Positions 16,843-25,808 of a stretch of 64,000 bases of DNA are shown one piece after another. The DNA is from an uncultured Colwellia sp. (GTDB lineage: Bacteria; Pseudomonadota; Gammaproteobacteria; Enterobacterales; Alteromonadaceae), in assembly GCA_913058245.1 (NCBI GenBank), contig CAJXQJ010000003.1, positions 124,001 to 188,000 on the forward strand, read 5' to 3'. A program made the translations under genes and the position numbers. A model generated the notes under the pieces. That model searched no databases and was not told where the DNA came from. It was given only the letters and a program-made list of their open reading frames with translations. Within the stretch, counting starts at the first letter, position 1. Each line of letters opens with the position of its first letter.

Positions 16843-16876
16843 AAACCATCTTGTAGCATATCAAGGTGGTTTTTTT
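16843..16876 (+). terminator. Rho-independent terminator after the b561-MarR operon
   Basis: AACCATCTTG (from 16844) pairs with CAAGGTGGTT (16862-16871) with one G-U pair, and seven T residues run to the end of the element. Confidence 0.85.
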
Positions 16877-16975
16877 ATGGGTTCAGCAAAACTTCAGGTT
16901 TTTTTCATATTCAATTCAATTAATTAAATCATTTTATTTGCAAGCTAGAGGCTGGTAAATAAAAGGAATAATAAG

Positions 16976-18106
16976 ATGAATTTTAAGTTTTTTGTTGTAA
17001 CTCTGTTGCTCAGTTTTAGCTTTTACACCTTAGCAGAAGCTGACAGTCAATTATTAGATATCAGTATCGATTCAAAAATAACAAAGCAATCGTTAAGCTT
17101 CAAATTGAGCCTACCTAACGGTTATGAAAACGCGCCAGATAAGTTTTATCCGGTATTTATTACCACTGCTGGCGGTAGCAGGATAGAAAGTTTAACATCG
17201 CAAGTGAAGTGGTTGAGCCATGTTGATTTTGCGCCAATTCCCCAAGTAATTTTATTAACTATTCCGGATATTAAATATGCAAATAAAGATAAGTTCACTT
17301 CGGCCGCTGGGCAAGAAAGTGCGACGTTAGCACAGGTATTGCGCGATGAAGTATTACCACATATAGACAATACCTATCGAACCAGTGGCTATAGAATAAT
17401 AGAGGGCTTTTCTAGTTTTGGTCATTTTCCATTGTATATGCTGCGCCATCACTCAGATGTTATAAATGCCTTTTTTATTTTTAGTCCGGCATTAGGGCTT
17501 GATAAATCAGGGCTTGTTGCTTCTCTTGATGATAACTGGCAGCTTTCATCTAAAAGACACCATTATCTATATTTAAGCTTAGGAACATTTCTTGAAAATC
17601 GTCAACACTTCGAGCAGGCGAAAGCGTCACTTAATAAGCTTGCGAAAACACCGCGTACACAGTTTGAGTTTGCGGATCTCAGTAAAGACAATTATTTGTC
17701 GGGTCCGACTATTGGCTTAATTAAGGCTTCACAATCGACTTTTGCTGACTTACAGCCTGACTACACAATTTTTCACGATGAAGGTGAAGTTGCATTAACG
17801 CGATACTTTAAAAAGCTTAATGAAAAATATGGCGAAGAGATTGACTTGAAAAACAAGCTAGTTGATTTAAGTTTTTCGTACGCTAATAGCGATAAATTCG
17901 ACCAAGCAATAGCACTGATGAAAAGTGTAGTGGCAGAAGACCCTACCGATACACTATTGTATATACGCCTTGCACAAGTTCAGATTAAAGCTAAGCGTAA
18001 TGGCGAAGCAAAGCTATCACTAAACAATGCATACAAACTTGCCAGTGCTAGTGACAACGAAGAAGCACAGTCTTATATCAAACGTATGCAGGCTGATCTT
18101 AATTAG
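16976..18106 (+). CDS. Secreted esterase-like protein with C-terminal TPR, catalytic His missing
   Basis: A 376-residue protein with a signal peptide (about 1-20), an esterase/Fes-like alpha/beta-hydrolase domain (about 25-260) and TPR-like repeats at the C-terminus (FDQAIALMKSVVAEDPTDTL). The nucleophile elbow is GFSSF (Ser146), lacking the usual Gly two residues after Ser. At the position of the catalytic His in the intact homologue (ENHFTTALP at 24221-25459) it has DNYLSG, with Tyr240. It may therefore be a binding protein rather than an enzyme. It resembles the protein at 40269-41420 most closely. It overlaps the convergent regulator by 8 bp at the 3' end. Confidence 0.75.
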   Translation: MNFKFFVVTLLLSFSFYTLAEADSQLLDISIDSKITKQSLSFKLSLPNGYENAPDKFYPVFITTAGGSRIESLTSQVKWLSHVDFAPIPQVILLTIPDIKYANKDKFTSAAGQESATLAQVLRDEVLPHIDNTYRTSGYRIIEGFSSFGHFPLYMLRHHSDVINAFFIFSPALGLDKSGLVASLDDNWQLSSKRHHYLYLSLGTFLENRQHFEQAKASLNKLAKTPRTQFEFADLSKDNYLSGPTIGLIKASQSTFADLQPDYTIFHDEGEVALTRYFKKLNEKYGEEIDLKNKLVDLSFSYANSDKFDQAIALMKSVVAEDPTDTLLYIRLAQVQIKAKRNGEAKLSLNNAYKLASASDNEEAQSYIKRMQADLN

Positions 18107-20117
18107 TGGTTTGTAATTGCACCAATTGCTGCCGTTCTGCAACAAAGTTATCACTTAGCATGCTGTGTTTAACGGCAGAATAATCGGTCATAAAAAGGGC
18201 GTTAATATCATAATGCCCTATAACTTGAGCGGTGTCGGCAATTGGGTCAAACTGCCAAACATTAAGGTTTTTGTCCTGAAAATATAGGGCATAGTTGCCT
18301 TTAGCATCGGCTCGCCAGAAATAGCGCCATTGTAATGTTAGCGGTGGCAAGCTATTAATGTTCGCTTGCTGGCCATCAACATACTTTTCTAGTTGGCCGA
18401 TGGCATTATTGGTGATGAAGGTATTTTCGCTAACATTTTGCGCCCAGTTAACTTCTCTTTTTAGTAGAGTTTGCCACTTTTGTGTTTCAAGATTGAGGGA
18501 CAATAATTGGTGTTCATTGGCGACTTTAGCGCTTAGTAATACTTGTTGATCATTAGCTTGATAAAGGCGTAATGGTGTTAAATTAAGTTTTAAATCGACT
18601 GCCGCCAACCCTTTGGCTTGTAGCCATAATGTTTCATTGCTAATAAACAATAAAGCGTTGTCGTTAAATACCGAAATATAGTCTTCAACTGGCGATGTTA
18701 TATTGCTAACTTGCTGTATACCTTGGTTATTATGTCGCCAAATTTGTGATAAACCCGAGCGATTTGATAGGTAATAAATGTCACTACTTTCACTGCTGTA
18801 TTTTGCTTTGCTCTCTAAGTAGTTGCTTTCGCCAATATTCTTATCAATATTGCCAGTTAATAAACGTTCTCTAACGCTCCAGTTTTGCTGCCCTAAAATG
18901 GCGAGGTAGTTATCGGCACTAATGGCGAGTATGTCATTTATTTTTTGCATGCCCGAAAGTTTCAATTGATTAGATTTGCCATTGAGCATTATGGTTTGTA
19001 TGGAATCATCGTTAATTAAGGCGAGTTTTTCAGCTGTTAACCAACGTACTTTCGCTGTGATGAAGTGTAAGGATAAAGTCTTTGTATATACCTGCTTAAA
19101 TGCATTATTTCCTGTTGTAAAACTAAATACCGTCAATACGCCATTGGCAATAATGGCTAAGTTATTATCGAAAACATCGTAGTGCTCAATATGTGTAGTG
19201 TCTAGCTGAAGCTGTTTCTTCACCATGGTGCTGGTGTTTAATGTAAATAAGCGGTTATTTCTATTTTTATCGGTAGCTAAGTAAACGAGATAAGTGTTGT
19301 TTAACCAAGTAGGTGAATGTTCAAAATACTTACCACACGGCAATAATGGCTTTTCAATATTCGTGTTTAAGTTGAAGTTACTTAGCTGAATACACTTTTT
19401 TTTGCTTGCTGCATGTTTTGATCGTTTACCGTATGTGAGGTGTTTGCCGTTACTAGCAAGTGTGATGGCGCCATAAACATTTAAATTACTGGCTAAGGTT
19501 TTAACATTTGCCGAATCAAGGCGCTGTTTTTGCAAACTTTGCAAGTAATCTCTGTCTTCAGAATTGTTTATGAGGCTGTTATTTTTCACCAGATAATAAA
19601 TATCTTGTGTCGCTTTGTTGAATGCCACACTTTGTACAATCTCACCTTGTACGGTAATTGGTGTTATTTTTTTAACTGTTATGTCACTAGCTGGCACTTG
19701 ACGATATATGAGCAGAAATATTACCGGTAAAAAAAACAGTAAGGCAAGCAATAGCATGGCTTTTGGTAGTACGTTATCTCTTTTAGGTGTATTGGTAACT
19801 TCTACGTTGTTTTCTGCATGATAAATTAAACTGTAACCTAATTTCGGGTGGGTTTTTATTGCTTTTTGGTTACGACCATCATCATCGAATAATTTTCGTA
19901 GCTGGGTTATGGCTTGTTGAATGGTATTAGGGCTTACCACAGTATTTTCCCATACCGTATCAAGCATGTGCTGTTGAGAAACAATATTGCCCTGAGCGTG
20001 TGCTAATAGTTTTAAAATAGCGAGGTGCTTGGCCTCAATTGGCTTAGTAACATTGCTTTTGCTTAATTCGGCTCTAGCCCAATTTATTACCCAGCCATTT
20101 ACAACTATTTTGTTCAA
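18099..20117 (-). CDS. ToxR/CadC-like transmembrane regulator with beta-propeller-like sensor
   Basis: A 672-residue protein. Residues 1-105 are an OmpR-type winged helix (AILKLLAHAQGNIVSQQHML, then TIQQAITQLRKLF and HPKLGYSLIY). A membrane segment follows near 120-142 (AMLLLALLFFLPVIFLLIY). The periplasmic part has repeated blade-like units with SGLSQIWRHN, typical of TolB/WD40-like propellers. It is convergent with the esterase-like gene at 16976 and resembles the regulator at 20982-23021 in architecture. Target genes are unknown. Confidence 0.8.
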   Translation of the reverse strand: MNKIVVNGWVINWARAELSKSNVTKPIEAKHLAILKLLAHAQGNIVSQQHMLDTVWENTVVSPNTIQQAITQLRKLFDDDGRNQKAIKTHPKLGYSLIYHAENNVEVTNTPKRDNVLPKAMLLLALLFFLPVIFLLIYRQVPASDITVKKITPITVQGEIVQSVAFNKATQDIYYLVKNNSLINNSEDRDYLQSLQKQRLDSANVKTLASNLNVYGAITLASNGKHLTYGKRSKHAASKKKCIQLSNFNLNTNIEKPLLPCGKYFEHSPTWLNNTYLVYLATDKNRNNRLFTLNTSTMVKKQLQLDTTHIEHYDVFDNNLAIIANGVLTVFSFTTGNNAFKQVYTKTLSLHFITAKVRWLTAEKLALINDDSIQTIMLNGKSNQLKLSGMQKINDILAISADNYLAILGQQNWSVRERLLTGNIDKNIGESNYLESKAKYSSESSDIYYLSNRSGLSQIWRHNNQGIQQVSNITSPVEDYISVFNDNALLFISNETLWLQAKGLAAVDLKLNLTPLRLYQANDQQVLLSAKVANEHQLLSLNLETQKWQTLLKREVNWAQNVSENTFITNNAIGQLEKYVDGQQANINSLPPLTLQWRYFWRADAKGNYALYFQDKNLNVWQFDPIADTAQVIGHYDINALFMTDYSAVKHSMLSDNFVAERQQLVQLQTTN

Positions 20118-20279
20118 TACTGTTCCTGTAACTTTCTCACTTTACGTTTGAGCGAATTAGTCTGCTTGATTATGCTAGTGATAGCAACAGTAACCATTTC
20201 GACAAAGCCTTGATATAGGTGTATTAAACGCTAGCATAAGTTATATGTTGTTTTATTATTTCGAAGCAGGAAAACTCTT

Positions 20280-20978
20280 ATGAATGAATCTGACGTTTTT
20301 GAACTCTTAGCAGCCAATAAGAACGATCGCGGGATAGATAATTGGCGTAAACTTACAGACACTCAAGGTTTAGAAAGTTTTGGCATTGGCTTAACGGTAT
20401 TGCGAAAGCTGGCAAAGAAAATTGGGAGAAATCATGAGCTAGCACTCGTGCTTTGGGACAGTAGAAATTACGACGCTAAAGTTATCAGTTTACTTATTGA
20501 TGATCCTAAAAAAATTAGTCGAGCTCAAGTTGAGCAACAGGTTGAAGGGTTAGGAATTGGTTTATTAACTCATGTATTTAGTTCATGCGATGCAACGTTA
20601 GCTAAGGCGCCGTTTGCTTTTGAACTAGCTAGAACTTGGATGAAAAGTGATGATGCGATTCGGCGTCAATGCGGCTTTGGCTTGGTTTATGAATTTTCTA
20701 AAAACAAGCGAAATAAAAACTTTACTGATGAATTTTTTTTCGACTGCCTTTCTCTTATAGATGAACAGATTGCACATGAAAGCTCTAGTGTTCGTATGTC
20801 GATGGGCAGTGCATTAATGGGTATTGGGAAGCGTAATTTAGCGCTCAATACCGCCGCTATTAAAATAGCTAAAGTCGCTGGTTCTATTTCCTTTGGCGAT
20901 GGCCATTGTGAGCCGTTTAACGTTCTTAAACATATTGATAATGAAACGTTATTGAAGAAACTGCATATGCAGAAATAA
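20280..20978 (+). CDS. AlkD-like DNA alkylation repair HEAT protein
   Basis: A 232-residue, all-helical protein of the length of AlkD-type DNA glycosylases. HEAT-like helix pairs are visible (LVLWDSRNYDAKVISLLIDD, then ARTWMKSDDAIRRQCGFGLV). LWDSRNYDAKVIS is close to the LW-S-xxxE-R-A family signature. AlkD members excise N3- and N7-alkylpurines. Whether the catalytic Asp and Trp are conserved cannot be settled by eye. AGGAAAA precedes the ATG. It stands alone between two convergent or divergent regulators. Confidence 0.75.
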   Translation: MNESDVFELLAANKNDRGIDNWRKLTDTQGLESFGIGLTVLRKLAKKIGRNHELALVLWDSRNYDAKVISLLIDDPKKISRAQVEQQVEGLGIGLLTHVFSSCDATLAKAPFAFELARTWMKSDDAIRRQCGFGLVYEFSKNKRNKNFTDEFFFDCLSLIDEQIAHESSSVRMSMGSALMGIGKRNLALNTAAIKIAKVAGSISFGDGHCEPFNVLKHIDNETLLKKLHMQK

Positions 20979-20981
20979 TCG

Positions 20982-23021
20982 TTACTCTACTATTGTTAAT
21001 GTACGTTTCCAGATACTGGACTTTTCCTGTTCAGTAATTCTATAGGACAATTTACTTTCATCGTGACTAACAGAGAAAAAGGAAAATTTTGGTTTATCGA
21101 ATGTCCAGCGTATGTCTTCCTTTTTTGAGTTTAAGTTCATACTGATAATTGAATTGGCTCTCCAAAAGTAGACATTGTCATTACGTAGTTGCCATTTAAT
21201 CCAGTCGGTAATTTTGAAATCTTCGTTGATTTTTGTTTCGATGTTATTTTTTACATCGAATAAAAACAAGCCTTTTTGACTGTATTTACTTAAAATAATT
21301 GAGTCAGTTTCGGCGTGATATTTAGCGCTATAGCCACCTTTTTCTGTAAGTTTATCAGAGGCCAAAGAGATCAAATTTACACGCCATAATTGCCAATCAC
21401 CACTCTGGTCACTACTGACTATTGCATATTGGTTATCTATTACGTCGACATAATGAATATTCTTCAAATTCACTTGTAATTCTTGCCATTCTTGTTGATT
21501 TACCGTGTACTTAAAGAGCTTTGAATTAATACTGGCTAAAATAAAGCTGTCATCTTTAGCAAATGTCAGATTGCCAAAGTGTTTTATTTCTTCTGGAAAA
21601 TGTAACTTAAAAGTTTTACCGTCTTCATCTAACAAATGAACTTGTAGTTCACCGTTATCTGTTGATAAATAGGTTATTGCATTTGATATATTTGCATAGT
21701 TAGGCAAAAAATTTATATGAGTGGAATGAGTAAGTGCTTTTGTAGGAGTACCCACAGCTTGTTGGTAAATATTCTTGGTCGCACTGAACTTAACATAGGA
21801 CAATTGTGATAAGTTTGGGGCGAAATTGCCTTGCGTTATATCTTCTTCTTGAATTAAATCATCTAACTCTCGGGTTGTAAGATTATATGTCGAAAACCCA
21901 CCTTGTTTGGAGATGAGTAAAGTTTCTTTATTTACCCAAGAAACACTCCCTACCCCTTGAAAACTATCGAATGTCTCTTCTTTTCTTGGCTGATTCAATT
22001 GGATTGTTTTGAGTAGCGCACCGCCATCTGGTTGGTATTCGAATATTGCCATTTTTTCATTGTTAGGTGATAGGGCGAAAACATAATCACCACGTGTATT
22101 TCCGTCCTGATTTGTGTGAGTAAGTTGCTGTACTCTCATTGTATCTAAGTGAATGCTTTTAACGGTATACGGACGTGACACCTGCTCACGGTGGTTGAAA
22201 TACAATTTTTTTGAGCTTTTATTATATGCTAATTGAGTCAAAGCCCGTTTCGCACATTCAGTTATTTTCCTTATGCTCTTATTGGCAATATTCAGTTCAA
22301 TAATCTCACAGTTTCTATCTGTTAAATTATCAAATCGGCTGGCGAATATAGTTTCGGCATCTTTAAATACAGCATATGTATAGTAATAGTCGTCGCTTGT
22401 TAGTTTTAGTGCGCTTTTATTAGCTTGTTGTAGCCATAACTGTACGTTTCTATTTGCCGCTGAGCGATGCAAGAAAACCATTTGCCCATTTTTATATACT
22501 TGAGGCCTGAACGCATTGCCTTTTATAACCGTTAAAGGTGATGCGCTTGCAATTGAGAATGAAGCCTTAGTATTTGTCAGTGGTTGCTTAAAATTTATCA
22601 GTAAGAGAATTGCAATGAGGGGTATTAAAAGCAAAGCAATAGGCAAAGCTTTCTTAGCTGCTTTTGATAGAGGCTTTTTTCTATGAATATTGTTTTTAAT
22701 AGAGACTACTGGTTGCACGTCAATATCGGCATTAAACTGATAACCAACTTTACTAATAGTAACTATTAATTGAGGTTTTTTAAGATCTGCTTCGATTATC
22801 TTTCGTAATTCGCCGATGGCACGATTAATTGCTGCATTACTAACAATACGACCTGCCCAAACTTTTTCGATCAACTCATCTCGAGAAATTGCTCGCCGAG
22901 GGTTCTTACAAAAAAAACAAAGTAGTGAGAATATTTTCGGTTCAATTTCAACTCTTTGACTATTTTGCGTAAGTAAAAAGTTATTTTCATTTAGTGAAAA
23001 TGAAGCAAATTTAAATAGCAT
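20982..23021 (-). CDS. ToxR/CadC-like transmembrane regulator with beta-propeller-like sensor
   Basis: A 679-residue protein. It has an N-terminal winged helix (FSLLCFFCKNPRRAISRDEL, then AAINRAIGELRKII and ISKVGYQFN, about 1-105), a membrane segment (ALPIALLLIPLIAILLLI, about 128-145) and a periplasmic beta-rich domain with PD40/WD40-like repeats (SGDWQLWRVN, FALSPNNEKMAIFEY). Its start is 123 nt from the divergent secreted hydrolase at 23145, the likely target. Architecture matches the regulator at 18099. Confidence 0.8.
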   Translation of the reverse strand: MLFKFASFSLNENNFLLTQNSQRVEIEPKIFSLLCFFCKNPRRAISRDELIEKVWAGRIVSNAAINRAIGELRKIIEADLKKPQLIVTISKVGYQFNADIDVQPVVSIKNNIHRKKPLSKAAKKALPIALLLIPLIAILLLINFKQPLTNTKASFSIASASPLTVIKGNAFRPQVYKNGQMVFLHRSAANRNVQLWLQQANKSALKLTSDDYYYTYAVFKDAETIFASRFDNLTDRNCEIIELNIANKSIRKITECAKRALTQLAYNKSSKKLYFNHREQVSRPYTVKSIHLDTMRVQQLTHTNQDGNTRGDYVFALSPNNEKMAIFEYQPDGGALLKTIQLNQPRKEETFDSFQGVGSVSWVNKETLLISKQGGFSTYNLTTRELDDLIQEEDITQGNFAPNLSQLSYVKFSATKNIYQQAVGTPTKALTHSTHINFLPNYANISNAITYLSTDNGELQVHLLDEDGKTFKLHFPEEIKHFGNLTFAKDDSFILASINSKLFKYTVNQQEWQELQVNLKNIHYVDVIDNQYAIVSSDQSGDWQLWRVNLISLASDKLTEKGGYSAKYHAETDSIILSKYSQKGLFLFDVKNNIETKINEDFKITDWIKWQLRNDNVYFWRANSIISMNLNSKKEDIRWTFDKPKFSFFSVSHDESKLSYRITEQEKSSIWKRTLTIVE

Positions 23022-23144
23022 TATTATTCTTAATTATTGTTTTTGTTGGCATTATCAATTCATTATTATTTCATTACTTCTTCATTATTGCTCTTTTTTT
23101 AGGTCTTTAACAAGCTGTTTGTAATTATTTTATTGGAGAAAGTC

Positions 23145-24065
23145 ATGAACAGAAAAATAAGTAAAAACTTTAGAGTTTTGGTTGGTAGTTTCGCAGTTAT
23201 TTTGATGGTGTCGGCATGCAGTGGAGGCTCAGATGGTGATAAGTCGCCTGCACCTGGTCCTAGTCCTATACCTACACCACCGTCAAATACAACATCATGT
23301 GGTGGGGTAATCATTGGAAATGAGCAAAACTGTATTACTGTAGATGATCGTGAAATCATATCCTACGCTACTAATACCACAGAACAATATTCTGGCATTG
23401 CAATATTTTTACATGGAGCGCCAGGGAGTCCTGGAAAAGTATCTAATATATTTGGCAGTAAAATGCTCGCTGATAAATTTAACCTTGTTGCCTTATCACC
23501 TCAAGGCAATAGCTCTCCTTACGAGTGGAATAGCTCAAATAAGTTGACAGGCACTACTCCTGATGTCGACTTTTTACTTGCGACTATTGATGATGTACAA
23601 GGGCGATATTCTTTTAATGACGACAAAGTTTACATTTTTGGCTATTCAGCAGGCGGCTTTATGGCATACAAGTTAGCTTGTCAGGCTCCCGAGCGCTTAA
23701 CGGCAGTTATTGCTCTAGCCGGGCAATTTCGAGGAGATTTTGATGCATGTACAACGTCAACTCCAGTTAACCTGCATCACTTACATAGTACGATTGATAG
23801 CGATGTTCCTTTTGATGGAAGAGACAATGGTGATATTGCATCTGTGCCTGATACTATGTCATTTTGGCAGCAAAAAAATGGTTGCAGTGCCGAATCGGAA
23901 GAAGTCATTCAAGGTGGAGTAACAGCAGCCAGCACACAAACGAGTACAGAAAAATATACTGGGTGTACAAAGTCTGTGGCTCTTTCGACGTTAGATGGGG
24001 TGACTCATGAAGATGAATATGTCGCGGAGAGTTTACTGGCTACATATGAATACATTTTTGAGTAG
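23145..24065 (+). CDS. Lipoprotein alpha/beta hydrolase, PHB-depolymerase/esterase-like
   Basis: A 306-residue protein with a lipoprotein signal (LMVSAC, Cys25) and a Pro/Gly-rich linker, then an alpha/beta-hydrolase domain. Catalytic triad candidates are Ser in GYSAGGFMAY, Asp in TIDSDVPFDG and His in VTHEDEY, the order seen in LpqC/PHB-depolymerase-like esterases. Several cysteines suggest disulfides. The ATG at 23145 is chosen because GGAGAA lies 4 nt upstream. It is divergent from the ToxR-like regulator at 20982. Confidence 0.8.
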   Translation: MNRKISKNFRVLVGSFAVILMVSACSGGSDGDKSPAPGPSPIPTPPSNTTSCGGVIIGNEQNCITVDDREIISYATNTTEQYSGIAIFLHGAPGSPGKVSNIFGSKMLADKFNLVALSPQGNSSPYEWNSSNKLTGTTPDVDFLLATIDDVQGRYSFNDDKVYIFGYSAGGFMAYKLACQAPERLTAVIALAGQFRGDFDACTTSTPVNLHHLHSTIDSDVPFDGRDNGDIASVPDTMSFWQQKNGCSAESEEVIQGGVTAASTQTSTEKYTGCTKSVALSTLDGVTHEDEYVAESLLATYEYIFE

Positions 24066-24173
24066 AGGGTATCTAAAATCATAATTATTAAGGTATTGTC
24101 ATTCGGCGAAGTAGTATTTATTGGACTTAGTCACCAAATAAGAAATTCTTCCAAAGCCTAATGAATTTGAATC

Positions 24174-24205
24174 AAGAGTAGCGAGGTAATACCTGCGCTA
24201 CTCTT
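24174..24205. terminator. Stem-loop between convergent genes, possible terminator
   Basis: AAGAGTAGCG (24174-24183) and CGCTACTCTT (24196-24205) form a 10-bp stem, with AGGT and ACCT pairing further inside. No clear U-run follows on either strand. It lies between two convergent genes. Confidence 0.45.
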
Positions 24206-24220
24206 AATTAGTTAATGCAC

Positions 24221-25459
24221 TTACATCAACTCCCAAACTTCCCAGCTGGCAAATTGGTTTTTCTTGGCAAGTTTAATTGCTAGTTTTTGATGTTTTTCGG
24301 CTAAATCTTGTCGATTAATACTGCTATAGTAAACACTCATTTGTTTATGCCAACCAGGGTAACTTTCACCCTCTGTTTTAATATTATTTAATAATTGTAA
24401 TGCTTTAGCGTGATCTTTCTTTTTATTAAAGCCGTTAGCTAAATGAATGCTCACCATAGTGAATGATTCAGGAAAATCCTTTTGAATATCAACTAATATT
24501 TCATCTACTTGCCTTATTTGCTTTGACCAAAATAAATATTTATTAAATTGGTAGCCATGCAACCATTCAAACTGAAAGCCAGCCCATTGTTGTTGCTGTT
24601 TTTTAAAGTGCGCTAGCACTTGCCTATAGTCACCAATAGCTAACATGTCGGTACCATCAATAGCATAGTTTGGTGCTAAAAATTGTAAGCCGTCATAAAG
24701 CGCCGGTAGCGCGGTGGTAAAGTGATTTTCATTCGGAAAATGCTTAAATTGCCATTTTAAAGCAGGCTTGGCAAACGACTCAAATACTTGCACGAGTTCA
24801 TCAACTCCCATATCTTCCTCGTTGGCTAGAGAAATGAACACGGGTGCTGAAAGCTTGTTTTGTTTTAATAGTGGCGTTAGTTTGTTAGGCAAACTTTTGT
24901 TGTCGAACCATGCACTTGGGCTCATAGCGAGAAAAGCATTAAAGGGTGTATCTGCTTGCATCATACTATAAAGGGTGAATATACCACCGAGTGAATACCC
25001 AGATAAGGCTTTTTGTTGATTAGTGCGGTAAGTGCTATCAATCAAAGGTAATAATTCGTCGGTTAGATATTGTTGAAGTTTGTTAGCGTCGCCAAATGCT
25101 TGATCTTTACTATCAGGCCATGTGGTAGTTTTTAGATAGTCATCGCTACCTTGGTTTGCAACGCCAACCACTATCATTGGCGGTATCTTCCCCATTCTTG
25201 TTAGGTTTTTAACTACTGCCGATACATGTTGAAACTGAAAATCTGCGTCAATAACGAAAAGGCTAGGGTACTGTCTTTCGGTTAACAAATAACGCTCTGG
25301 TAGTGACACCATATAACGCCTTTGCTCCGAAAATATTGTTGATGCATGCTGAAATTCGTGACCTCTAATTATGGGGTTGCCAAGTTTTTGAGTTTCATTG
25401 GCAAAAGAAGAAAAGCTCAGTATTGTTAACGCTACTAATGGCAGTAAAAGTCTGTTCAT
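24221..25459 (-). CDS. Secreted esterase (Fes/EsteraseD-like) with C-terminal TPR
   Basis: A 412-residue protein with a signal peptide (about 1-20). The putative esterase domain has an intact nucleophile elbow GYSLGG (Ser156) and a His candidate in ENHFTTALP (His246). TPR-like helices follow (LQLLNNIKTEGESYPGWHKQ). It is the catalytically complete relative of the proteins at 16976 and 40269. Family members hydrolyse siderophore or acyl esters; the substrate here is unknown. The upstream 349-nt gap holds three GGTGAA repeats. Confidence 0.85.
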   Translation of the reverse strand: MNRLLLPLVALTILSFSSFANETQKLGNPIIRGHEFQHASTIFSEQRRYMVSLPERYLLTERQYPSLFVIDADFQFQHVSAVVKNLTRMGKIPPMIVVGVANQGSDDYLKTTTWPDSKDQAFGDANKLQQYLTDELLPLIDSTYRTNQQKALSGYSLGGIFTLYSMMQADTPFNAFLAMSPSAWFDNKSLPNKLTPLLKQNKLSAPVFISLANEEDMGVDELVQVFESFAKPALKWQFKHFPNENHFTTALPALYDGLQFLAPNYAIDGTDMLAIGDYRQVLAHFKKQQQQWAGFQFEWLHGYQFNKYLFWSKQIRQVDEILVDIQKDFPESFTMVSIHLANGFNKKKDHAKALQLLNNIKTEGESYPGWHKQMSVYYSSINRQDLAEKHQKLAIKLAKKNQFASWEVWELM

Positions 25460-25808
25460 GGGATTAGCAAAATCCGTTGTCTGTTAAATCAGAAAGAAAC
25501 AGTATCAGAATCGTTTCAAAAGACAGTATTAATTCGGTGAAGTATTGGTGAAGTTTGGTGAATCTACTTAAAAAACAATAATTAAATTGATTAAAGGGTA
25601 GCAATAGTAATTGTAAATTTAATCCAAGTTGCTACTTGTTTTTGGTGCGATTGCTATTGTGTGAATTAGTGCTAGCACCACTTAAATAGAAAATTGACCG
25701 CTACTATAGTTTTCAGGCTATTCACATCTTTCATCGTTAAAGTCGTAGAAGTTGAATAAAAATGATGATGATTGAAACTAAATAACCTCTATAGGTAGGA
25801 AAATAGCA
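25460..25808. promoter_or_regulatory. 349-nt divergent intergenic region with triple GGTGAA repeat
   Basis: No gene is visible. GGTGAA occurs at 25536, 25547 and 25557, a three-copy direct repeat with 11- and 10-bp steps, about 77-105 nt upstream of the minus-strand esterase start. Such helical-turn spacing is typical of a regulator array. The rest is AT-rich, and I see no convincing -35/-10 pair. A GGTAGGAAA-like Shine-Dalgarno precedes the plus-strand gene at 25809. Confidence 0.4.
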
